Origin: Petrolisthes cinctipes
Taxonomy: Eukaryota > Arthropoda > Malacostraca > Decapoda > Porcellanidae
Assembly: GCA_033782935.1 (NCBI GenBank)
Contig: JAWQEG010000128.1
Span: 1,240,001-1,304,000, forward strand
DNA length: 64,000 nt
Direction of reading: 5' to 3'
Shown: in pieces, positions 27,106 to 37,000 of the stretch
Numbering within the stretch: the stretch's first letter is position 1
How the letters are laid out: the number at the start of each line of letters is the position of its first letter
Position numbers and translations under genes: made by a program
The notes under the pieces: generated by a model
Database searches by the model: none
The model's input: the letters and a program-made list of their open reading frames with translations, nothing else
Told to the model about the DNA's origin: nothing

Positions 27106-27606
27106 GTGTTAGAGTATTTTCAAAATACAGGCCAAAAACATACTGAAAATCGATCTTTTAGGTGCCCAAAAGTCGATATGTGCATGAATCTTCTGTACCC
27201 GTTTATATCTCAAATTCTGGCCCTAAACACCCGAAAATTCGATATTTTGGGGTCCCAGAAGCGATCTGTACATGCCTACTCCGTGTTAGAGTATTTTCAA
27301 AATTCAGGCCCAAAACATGCTGAAAATCGATATTTTTGGTGCCCAAAGTCAATATGTGCATGTATCTTCTGTACCCGTTTATATCTCAAATTCAGGCTCA
27401 AAACACCCGAAAATTCAATATTTTGGGGTCCCAGAAGCAATCTGTACATGCCTACTCAGTGCTAGAATATTTTCAAAATATAGGCTAAAAACATGCTAAA
27501 AATCGATCTTTTAGGTGCCAAAAATTCGATATCTCAAATTCATTCCCAAAACAACCGAATATTCGATATTTAGGCGTCCCAGAAGCGATCTGTACATGCC
27601 TACTCC

Positions 27607-27783
27607 GTGTTAGAGTATTTTCAAAATACATGCTCAAAACATACTGAAAATCGATCTTTTAGGTGCACAAAAGTCGATATGTGCATGCATCTTCAGTACC
27701 CGTTTATATCTCAAATTCAGGCTCAAAACACACGAAAATTCAATATTTTGGGGTCCCAGAAGCAATCTGTACATGCCTACTCA
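27607..27783 (+). repeat. Reference monomer A1 (177 bp)
   Basis: Class A1 is marked by AAAATACATGCTCAAAACAT after the dyad, GGTGCACAAAAG, TCTTCAGTACCCG, and CA rather than CG in TTCAATATTTTGGGG and AAGCAATC. It contains the full 29-bp block absent from class C, and the palindrome TGCATGCA. It normally follows C1 and precedes B1. Confidence 0.9.
27615..27629. other. 15-bp dyad (inverted repeat), A/B1 form
   Basis: GTATTTTCAAAATAC is a perfect inverted repeat with 7-bp arms around one central base. It occurs in nearly every A and B1 monomer at the same place. Its function is unknown. It could extrude as a small hairpin or form a symmetrical protein site. Confidence 0.8.
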
Positions 27784-27959
27784 GTGTTAGAGTATTTTCA
27801 AAATACAGGCCCAAAACATGCTGAAAATCGATATTTTAGATGCCCAAAGTCAATATGTGCATGTATCTTCTGTACCCGTTTATATCTCAAATTCAGGCTC
27901 AAAACACCCGAAAATTCAATATTTTGGGGTCCCAGAAGCAATCTGTACATGCCTACACA
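27784..27959 (+). repeat. Reference monomer B1 (176 bp)
   Basis: B1 is marked by ACAGGCCCAAAACATGCTG, TATTTTAGATGCCCAAAG, GTCAATATGTGCATGTATC and the end CTACACAG. It is one base shorter than A because one A of the run before GTC is missing. It normally precedes C2. Confidence 0.9.
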
Positions 27960-27967
27960 GTGCTAGA

Positions 27968-27982
27968 ATATTTTCAAAATAT
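27968..27982. other. 15-bp dyad, C form with paired outer change
   Basis: ATATTTTCAAAATAT sits at the place equivalent to the A/B1 dyad. Both outer bases differ (G to A on the left, C to T on the right), so the arms still pair perfectly. This form is fixed in almost all C monomers in the window. Confidence 0.8.
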
Positions 27983-28026
27983 AGGCTAAAAACATGCTAA
28001 AAATCGACATTTTAGGTGCCAAAAAA
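27976..28026. other. Helically phased A/T tracts in C2 (predicted curved DNA)
   Basis: Tracts AAAA, AAAAA, AAAAA, TTTT and AAAAAA have centres about 12.5, 11, 10.5 and 12 bp apart. GCTAAAAA occurs twice, 11 bp apart. Tracts at near-helical spacing are known to bend DNA. C1 keeps most of this pattern. In A monomers the second GCTAAAAA is ACTGAAAA, which is weaker. Confidence 0.6.
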
Positions 28027-28107
28027 TCGATATCTCAAATTCAGTCCCAAAACACCCGAAAATTCGATATTTAGAGGTCCCAGAAGGTATCTGTACATGC
28101 CTACTCC

Positions 28108-28284
28108 GTGTTAGAGTATTTTCAAAATACAGGCCAAAAACATACTGAAAATCGATCTTTTAGGTGCCCAAAAGTCGATATGTGCATGCATCTTCTGTAC
28201 CCGTTTATATCTCAAATTCTGGCACTAAACACCCAAAAATTCGATATTTTGGGATCCCAGAAGCGATCTGTACATGCCTACTCC
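28108..28284 (+). repeat. Reference monomer A2 (177 bp)
   Basis: A2 is marked by ACAGGCCAAAAACATACTG, GGTGCCCAAAAGTCG, TTCTGGCCCTAAACACCC (this copy reads GGCACTAAACACCC), TTCGATATTTTGGGG (GGGA here) and AAGCGATC. It keeps CpG at three positions where A1 or B1 has CA, and looks closest to the ancestral full-length form. Confidence 0.88.
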
Positions 28285-28460
28285 GTGTTAGAGTATTTTC
28301 AAAATTCAGGCCCAAAACATGCTGAAAATCGACATTTTTGGTGCCCAAAGTCAATATGTGCATGTATCTTCTGTACCCGTTTATATCTCAAATTCAGGCT
28401 CAAAACACCCGAAAATTCAATATTTTGGGGTCCCAGAAGCAATCTGTACATGCCTACTCA
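28285..28460 (+). repeat. Reference monomer B2 (176 bp)
   Basis: B2 is marked by AAAATTCAGGCCCAAAACAT and TTTTTGGTGCCCAAAG. The T in AAAATTC breaks the right arm of the dyad that is intact in A, B1 and C. It normally precedes C1. The CGACATTTTTGG seen in this copy is a private change shared with about 57019 and 63507. Confidence 0.88.
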
Positions 28461-28608
28461 GTGCTAGAATATTTTCAAAATATAGGCTAAAAACATGCTA
28501 AAAATCAATCTTTTAGGTGCCAAAAATTCGATATCTCAAATTCAGTCCCAAAACACCCGAAAATTCGATTGTTAGGGTTCCCAGAAGCGATCTGTACATT
28601 CCTACTCC
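28461..28608 (+). repeat. Monomer C1 (148 bp, 29-bp deletion form)
   Basis: Typical C1 reads ATCGATCTTTTAGGTGCC, AAAAAGTCGATATCTC and ATTTAGGGGTCCCAGAAGCG. This copy differs at a few bases (AATC for GATC, AAAATTCG, ATTGTTAGGGTTCCC), showing the level of private variation inside a unit. It has the same 29-bp deletion junction as C2, so both C flavours descend from one deletion event. Confidence 0.85.
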
Positions 28609-29610
28609 GTGTTAGAGTATTTTCAAAATACATGCTCAAAACATACTGAAAATCGATCTTTTAGGTGCACAAAAGTCGATATGTGCATGCATCTTCAGTA
28701 CCCGTTTATATCTCAAATTCAGGCTCAAAACACCCGAAAATTCAATATTTTGGGGTTCCAGAAGCAATCTGTACATGCCTACTCAGTGTTAGAGTATTTT
28801 CAAAATACAGGCCCAAAACATGTTGAAAATCGATATTTTAGATGCCCAAAGTCAATATGTGCATGTATCTTCTGTACCCGTTTATATCTCAAATTCAGGC
28901 TCAAAACACCCGAAAATTCAATATTTTGGGGTCCCAGAAGCAATCTGTACATGCCTACACAGTGCTAGAATATTTTCAAAATATAGGCTAAAAACATGCT
29001 AAAAATCGACATTTTAGGTGCCAAAAAATCGATATCTCAAATTCAGTCCCAAAACACCCGAAAATTCGATATTTAGAGGTCCCAGAAGGTATCTGTACAT
29101 GCCTACTCCGTGTTAGAGTATTTTCAAATTACAGGCCAAAAACATACTGAAAATCGATCTTTTAGGTGCCCAAAAGTCGATATGTGCATGCATCTCCTGT
29201 ACCCGTTTATATCTCAAATTCTGGCCCTAAACACCCGAAAATTCGATATTTTGGGGTCCCAGAAGCGATCTGTACATGCCTACTCCGTGTTAGAGTATTT
29301 TCAAAATTCAGGCCCAAAACATGCTGAAAATCGATATTTTTGGTGCCCAAAGTCAATATGTGCATGTATCTTCTGTACCCGTTTATATCTCAAATTCAGG
29401 CTCAAAACACCCAAAAATTCAATATTTTGGGGTCCCAGAAGCAATCTGTACATGCCTACTCAGTGCTAGAATATTTTCAAAATATAGGCTAAAAGCATGC
29501 TAAAAATCGATCTTTTAGGTGCCAAAAATTCGATATCTCAAATTCAGTCCCAAAACACCCGAAAATTCAATATTTTGGGGTTATAGAAGCAATCTGTACA
29601 TGCCTACTCA

Positions 29611-32600
29611 GTGTTAGAGTATTTTCAAAATACAGGCCCAAAACATGCTGAAAATCGATATTTTAGATGCCCAAAGTCAATATGTGCATGTATCTTCTGT
29701 ACCCGTTTATATCTCAAATTCAGGCTCAAAACACCCGAAAATTCAATATTTTGGGGTCCCAGAAGCAATCTGTACATCCCTACACAGTGCTAGAATATTT
29801 TCAAAATATAGGCTGAAAACATGCTAAAAATCGACATTTTAGGTGCCAAAAAATCGATATCTCAAATTTAGTCCTAAAACACCCGAAAATTCGATATTTA
29901 GAGGTCCCAGAAGGTATCTGTACATGCTTACTCCGTGTTAGAGTATTTTCAAAATACAGGCCAAAAACATACTGAAAATCGATCTTTTAGGTGCCCAAAA
30001 GTCGATATGTGCATGCATCTTCTGTACCCGTTTATATCTCAAATTCTGGCCCTAAACAACCGAAAATTCGATATTTTGGGGTCCCAGAAGCGATCTGTAC
30101 ATGCCTACTCCGTGTTAGAGTATTTTCAAAATTCAGGCCCAAAACATGCTGAAAATCGATATTTTTGGTGCCCAAAGTCAATATGTGCATGTATCTTCTG
30201 TACCCGTTTATATCTCGAATTCAGGCTCAAAACACCCGAAAATTCAATATTTTGGGGTCCCAGAAGCAATCTGTACATGCCTACTCAGTGCTAGAATATT
30301 TTCAAAATATAGGCTAAAAACATGCTAAAAATCGATCTTTTAGGTGCCAAAAATTCGATATCTCAAATTCAGTCCCAAAACACCAGAAAATTCGATATTT
30401 AGAGGTCCCAGAAGGTATCTGTACATGCCTACTCCGTGTTAGAGTATTTTCAAAATACAGGCCAAAAACATACTGAAAATCGATCTTTTAGGTGCCCAAA
30501 AGTCGATATGTGCATGCATCTTCTGTACCCGTTTATATCTCAAATTCTGGCCCTAAACACCCGAAAATTCGATATTTTGGGGTCCCAGAAGCGATCTGTA
30601 CATGCCTACTCCGTGTTAGAGTATTTTCAAAATTCAGGCCCAAAACATGCTGAAAATCGATATTTTTGGTGCCCAAAGTCAATATGTGCATGTATCTTCT
30701 GTACCCGTTTATATCTCAAATTCAGGCTCAAAACACCCGAAAATTCATTATTTTGGGGTCCCAGAAGCAATCTGTACATGCCTACTCAGTGCTAGAATAT
30801 TTTCAAAATATAGGCTAAAAACATGCTAAAAATCGATCTTTTAGGTGCCAAAAAGTCGATATCTCAAATTCAGTCCCAAAACACCCAAAAATTCGATATT
30901 TAGGGGTCCCAGAAGCGATCTGTACATGCCTACTCCGTGTTAGAGTATTTTCAAAATACATGCTCAAAACATACTGAAAATCGATTTTTAGGTGCACAAA
31001 AGTCGATATGTGCATGCATCTTCAGTACCCGTTTATATCTCAAATTCAGGCTCAAAACACCCGAAAATTCAATATTTTGGGGTTCCAGAAGCAATATGTA
31101 CATGCCTACTCAGTGTTAGAGTATTTTCAAAATACAGGCCCAAAACATGCTGAAAATCTATATTTTAGATGCCCAAAGTCAATATGTGCATGTATCTTCT
31201 GTACCCGTTTATATCTCAAATTCAGGCTCAAAACACCCGAAAATTCAATATTTTGGGGTCCCAGATGCAATCTGTACATGCCTACACAGTGCTAGAATAT
31301 TTTCAAAATATAGGCTAAAAACATGCTAAAAATCGACATTTTAGGTGCCAAAAAATCGATATCTCAAATTCAGTCCCAAAACACCCGAAAATTCGATATT
31401 TAGAGGTCCCAGAAGGTATCTGTACATGCCTACACTGTGTTAGAGTATTTTCAAAATACAGGCCAAAAACATACTGAAAATCGATCTTTTCGGTGCCCAA
31501 AAGTCGATATGTGCATGCATCTTCTGTGCCCGTTTATATCTCAAATTCTGGCCCTAAACACCCGAAAATTCGATATTTTGGGGTTCCAGAAGCGATCTGT
31601 ACATGCCTACTCCGTGTTAGAGTATTTTCAAAATTCAGGCCCAAAACATACTGAAAATCGATATTTTCGGGGCCCAAAGTCAATATGTGCATGTATCTTC
31701 TGTACCCGTTTATATCTCAAATTCAGGCTCAAAACACCCGAAAATTCAATATTTTGGGGTCCCAGAAGCAATCTGTACAGTGCTAGAATATTTTCAAAAT
31801 ATAGGCTAAAAACATGATAAAAATCTATCTTTTAGGTGCCAAAAAGTCGATATCTCAAATTCAGTCCCAAAACACCCGAAAATTCGATATTTAGGGGTCC
31901 CAAAAGCGATCTGTACATGCCTACTCCGTGTTAGAGTATTTTCAAAATACATGCTCAAAATATACTGAAAATCGATCTTTTAGGTGCACAAAAGTCGAAA
32001 TGTGCATGCATCTTCAGTACCCGTTTATATCTCAAATTCAGGCTCAAAACACCCGAAAATTCAATATTTTGGGGTCCCAGAAGCAATCTGTACATGCCTA
32101 CTCAGTTTTAGAGTATTTTCAAAATACAGGCCCAAAACATGCTGAAAATCGATATTTTAGATGCCCAAAGTCAATATTCTTCTGTACCCGTTTATATCTC
32201 AAATTCAGGCTCAAAACACCCGAAAATTCAATATTTTGGGGTCCCAGAAGCAATCTGTACATGCCTACACAGTGCTAGAATATTTTCAAAATATAGGCTA
32301 AAAACATGCTAAAAATCGACATTTCAGGTGCCAAAAAATCGATATCTCAAATTCAGTCCCAAAACACCCGAAAATTCGATATTTAGAGGTCCCAGAAGGT
32401 ATCTGTACATGCTTACTCCGTGTTAGAGTATTTTCAAAATACAGGCCAAAAACATACTGAAAATCGATCTTTTAGGTGCCCAAAAGTCGATATGTGCATG
32501 CATCTTCTGTACCCGTTTATATCTCAAATTCTGGCCCTAAACACCCGAAAATTCGATATTTTGGGGTCCCAGAAGCGATCTGTACATGCCTACTCCGTGT

Positions 32601-34097
32601 TAGAGTATTTTCAAAATTCAGGCCCAAAACATGCTGAAAATCGATATTTTTGGTGCCCAAAGTCAATATGTGCATGTATCTTCTGTACCCGTTTATATCT
32701 CGAATTCAGGCTCAAAACACCCGAAAATTCAATATTTTGGGGTCCCAGAAGCAATCTGTACATGCCTACTCAGTGTTAGAGTATTTTCAAATTACAGGCC
32801 CAAAACATGCTGAAAATCAATATTTTAGATGCCCAAAGTCAAAATGTGCATGTATCTTCTGTACCCGTTTATATCTCAAATTCAGGCTCAAGACACCCGA
32901 AAATTCAATATTTTGGGGTCCCAGAAGCAATCTGTACATGCCTACACAGTGCTAGAATATTTTCAAAATATAGGCTAAAAACATGCTAAAAATCGATCTT
33001 TTAGGTGCCAAAAAGTCGATATCTCAAATTCAGTCCCAAAACACCCGAAAATTCGATATTTAGGGGTCCCAGAAGCGATCTGTACATGCCTACTCCGTGT
33101 TAGAGTATTTTCAAAATACATGCTCAAAACATACTGAAAATCGATTTTTAGGTGCACAAAAGTCGATATGTGCATGCATCTTCAGTACCCGTTTATATCT
33201 CAAATTCAGGCTCAAAAGACACGAAAATTCAATATTTTGGGGTCCCAGAAGCAATCTGTACATGCCTACTCAGTGTTAGAGTATTTTCAAAATACAGGCC
33301 CAAAACATGCTGAAAATCGATATTTTAGATGCCCAAAGTCAATATGTGCATGTATCTTCTGTACCCGTTTATATCTCAAATTCATGCTCAAAACACCCGA
33401 AAATTCAATATTTTGGGGTCCCAGAAGCAATCTGTACATGCCTACACAGTGCTAGAATATTTTCAAAATATAGGCTAAAAACATGCTAAAAATCGACATT
33501 TTAGGTGCCAAAAAATCGATATCTCAAATTCAGTCCCAAAACACCCGAAAATTCGATATTTAGAGGTCCCAGAAGGTATCTGTACATGCCTACTCCGTGT
33601 TAGAGTATTTTCAAAATACAGGCCAAAAACATACTGAAAATCGACATTTTTGGTGCCCAAAGTCAATATGTGCATGTATCTTCTGTACCCGTTTATATCT
33701 CAAATTCAGGCTCAAAACACCCGAAAATTCAATATTTTGGGGTCCCAGAAGCAATCTGTACATGCCTACTCAGTGCTAGAATATTTTCAAAATATAGGCT
33801 AAAAACATGCTAAAAATCGATCTTTTAGGTGCCAAAAATTCGATATCTCAAATTCAGTCCCAAAACACCAGAAAATTCGATAGTTAGGGGTCCCAGAAGC
33901 GATCTGTACATGCCTACTCCGTGTTAGAGTATTTTCAAAATACATGCTCAAAACATACTGAAAATCGATCTTTTAGGTGCACAAAAGTCGATATGTGCAT
34001 GCATCTTCAGTACCCGTTTATATCTCAAATTCAAGCTCAAAACACCCGAAAATTCAATATTTTGGGGTCCCAGAAGCAATCTGTACATGCCTACACA
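29611..34097 (+). repeat. Alternating units with local losses
   Basis: Order: B1 29611, C2 29787, A2-B2-C1 29935, A2-B2-C1 30436, A1 30937 (one base short, ATCGATTTTTAGG), B1 31113, C2 31289, A2 31437, B2d10 31614, C1 31780, A1 31928, B1d9 32105, C2 32272, A2 32420, B2 32597, B1 32773, C1 32949, A1 33097, B1 33273, C2 33449, A2/B2 fusion 33597, C1 33773, A1 33921. It is collinear with 58976-63961 in the right copy. The only d9 monomer outside the first 13 kb is at 32105. Confidence 0.85.
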
Positions 34098-37000
34098 GTG
34101 CTAGAATATTTTCAAAATATAGGCTAAAAACATGCTAAAAATCGACATTTTAGGTGCCAAAAAATCGATATCTCAAATTCAGTCCCAAAACACCCGAAAA
34201 TTCGATATTTAGAGGTCCCAGAAGGTATCTGTACATGCCTACTCCGTGTTAGAGTATTTTCAGATTACAGGCCAAAAACAATCTGAAAATCGATCTTTTA
34301 GGTGCCCAAAAGTCGATATGTGCATGCATCTTCTGTACCCGTTTATATCTCAAATTCTGGCCCTAAACACCCGAAAATTCAATATTTTGGGGTCCCAGAA
34401 GCGATCTGTACATGTCTACTCCGTGTTAGAGTATTTTCAAAATTCAGGCCCAAAACATGCTGAAAATCGATATTTTTGGTGCCCAAAGTCAATATGTGCA
34501 TGTATCTTCTGTACCCGTTTATATCTCAAATTCAGGCTCAAAACACCCGAAAATTCAATATTTTGGGGTCCCAGAAGCAATCTGTACATGCCTACTCAGT
34601 GCTAGAATATTTTCAAAATATAGGCTAAAAGCATGCTAAAAATCGATCTTTTAGGTGCCAAAAATTCGATATCTCAAATTCAGTCCCAAAACACCCGAAA
34701 ATTCGATATTTAGGGGTCCCATAAGCGATCTGTACATGCCTACTCCGTGTTAGAGTATTTTCAAAATACATGCTCAAAACATACTGAAAATCGATTTTTA
34801 GGTGCACAAAAGTCGATATGTGCATGCATCTTCAGTACCCGTTTATATCTCAAATTCAGGCTCAAAACACCCGAAAATTCAATATTTTGGGGTCCCAGAA
34901 GCAATCTGTACATGCCTACACAGTGCTAGAATATTTTCAAAATATAGGCTAAAAACATGCTAAAAATCGACATTTTAGGTGCCAAAAAATCGATATCTTA
35001 AATTCAGTCCCAAAACACCCGAAAACTCGATATTTAGAGGTCCGAGAAGGTATCTGTACATGCCTACTCCGTGTTAGAGTATTTTCAAAATACAGGCCAA
35101 AAACATACTGAAAATCGATCTTTTAGGTGCCCAAAAGTCGATATGTGCATGCATCTTCTGTACCCGTTTATATCTCAAATTCTGGCCCTAAACACCCAAA
35201 AAATTCGATATTTTGGGGTCCGAGAAGCAATCTGTACATGCCTACTCAGTGTTAGAGTATTTTCAAAATACAGGCCCAAAACATGCTGAAAATCGATATT
35301 TTAGATGCCCAAAGTCAATATGTGCATGTATCTTCTGTACCCGTTTATATCTCAAATTCAGGCTCAAAACACCCGAAAATTCAATATTTTAGGGTCCCAG
35401 AATCAATCTGTACATGCCTACACAGTGCTAGAATATTTTCAAAATATAGGCTAAAAACATGCTAAAAATCGACATTTTAGGTGCCAAAAAATCGATATAT
35501 CAAATTCAGTCCCAAAACACCCGAAAATTCGATATTTAGAGGTCCCAGAAGGTATCTGTACATGCCTACACTGTGTTAGAGTATTTTCAAAATACAGTCC
35601 AAAAACATACTGAAAATCGATCTTTTAGGTGACCAAAAGTCGATATGTGCATGCATCTTCTGTACCCGTTTATATCTCAAATTCTGGCCCTAAACACCCG
35701 AAAATTCGATATTTTGGGGTCCCAGAAGCGATCTGTACATGCCTACTCCGTGTTAGAGTATTTTCAAAATACAGGCCAAAAACATGCTGAAAATCGATAT
35801 TTTTGGTGCCCAAAGTCAATATGTGCAAGTATCTTCTGTACCCGTTTATATCTCAAATTCAGGCTCAAAACACCCGAAAATTCAATATTTTGGGGTCCCA
35901 GAAGCAATCTGTACATGCCTACACAGTGCTAGAATATTTTCAAAATATAGGCTAAAAACATGCTAAAAATCTATCTTTTAGGTGCCAAAAAGTCGATATC
36001 TCAAATTCAGTCCCAAAACACCCGAAAATTCGATATTTAGGGGTCCCAGAAGCGATCTGTACATGCCTACTCCGTGTTAGAGTATTTTCAAAATACATGC
36101 TCAAAACATACTGAAAATCGATCTTTTAGGTGCACAAAAGTCGATATGTGCATGCATCTTCAGTACCCGTTTATATCTCAAATTCAGGCTCAAAACACCC
36201 GAAAATTCAATATTTTGGGGTCCCAGAAGCAATCTGTACATGCCTACTCAGTGTTAGAGTATTTTCAAAATACAGGCCCAAAACATGCTGAAAATCGATA
36301 TTTTAGATGCCCAAAGTCAATATGTGCATGTATCTTCTGTACCCGTTTATATCTCAAATTCAGGCTCAAAACACCCGAAAATTCAATATTTTGGGGTCCC
36401 AGAAGCAATCTGTACATGCATACACAGTGCTAGAATATTTTCAAAATATAGGCTAAAAACATGCTAAAAATCGACATTTTTGGTGCCAAAAAATCGATAT
36501 CTCAAATTCAGTCCCAAAACACCCGAAAATTCGATATTTAGAGGTCCCAGAAGGTATCTGTACATGCCTACTCCGTGTTAGAGTATTTTCAAAATACAGG
36601 CCAAAAACATACTGAAAATCGATCTGTTAGGTGCCCAAAAGTCGATATGTGCATGCATCCTCTGTACCCGTTTATATCTCAAATTCTGGCCCTAAACACC
36701 CGAAAATTCGATATTTTGGGGTCCCAGAAGCGATCTGTACATGCCTACTCCGTGTTAGAGTATTTTCAAAATACAGGCCCAAAACATGTTGAAAATCGAT
36801 ATTTTTGGTGCCCAAAGTCAATATGTGCATGTATCTTCTGTACCCGTTTATATCTCAAATTCAGGCTCAAAACACCCAAAAATTCAATATTTTGGGATCC
36901 CAGAAGCAATCTGTACATGCCTACACAGTGCTAGAAGATTTTCAAAATATAGGCTAAAAACATGCTAAAAATCGACATTTTAGGTGCCAAAAAATCGATA

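Larger units (their letters stand above)
27960..28107 (+). repeat. Reference monomer C2 (148 bp, 29-bp deletion form)
   Basis: C2 begins GTGCTAGAATATTTTC and reads ATCGACATTTTAGGTGCC, AAAAAATCGATATCTC and AGAGGTCCCAGAAGGTATC. The 29-bp block that follows CGATAT in class A is absent, so CGATAT runs straight into CTCAAATTCAG. The junction makes an EcoRV site (GATATC) not found in consensus A or B monomers. Confidence 0.9.
27607..28608 (+). repeat. Reference 1002-bp hexamer HOR unit (A1-B1-C2-A2-B2-C1)
   Basis: This is a clean copy of the hexamer: A1 177, B1 176, C2 148, A2 177, B2 176 and C1 148 bp, total 1002. C2 ends with AGAGGTCCCAGAAGGTATC and is normally followed by an A2. C1 ends with AGGGGTCCCAGAAGCGATC and is normally followed by an A1, although this particular C1 copy carries small private changes there. 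The two trimers are alternating flavours of one 501-bp ancestor. Preceding and following units keep the same alternation. Confidence 0.9.
27106..29610 (+). repeat. Most regular HOR block (five alternating 501-bp trimers)
   Basis: Trimers start at 27106 (A2-B2-C1), 27607 (A1-B1-C2), 28108 (A2-B2-C1), 28609 (A1-B1-C2) and 29110 (A2-B2-C). All steps are exactly 501 bp, so the hexamer period is exactly 1002. The last C monomer (29463) is a fusion: C1 in front, A1-type behind from about 29560 (TTCAATATTTTGGGGTTATA). It has therefore absorbed the A1 expected next. Confidence 0.92.

Noticed and set aside
27683..27720. TATA-like TTTATATCTC with downstream sequence as a promoter
   Set aside because: It is an ordinary part of every A and B monomer with no other promoter element that I can point to. 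Satellite transcription is possible but not shown by this.
27890..27925. CENP-B box-like sequence (reverse strand TCGAATTTTCGGG, best in A2 and C)
   Set aside because: The canonical box needs TTCG, then four bases, A, two bases, then CGGG. Here the gap is one base short, the internal A is missing and the first T is A. It is a partial likeness only.
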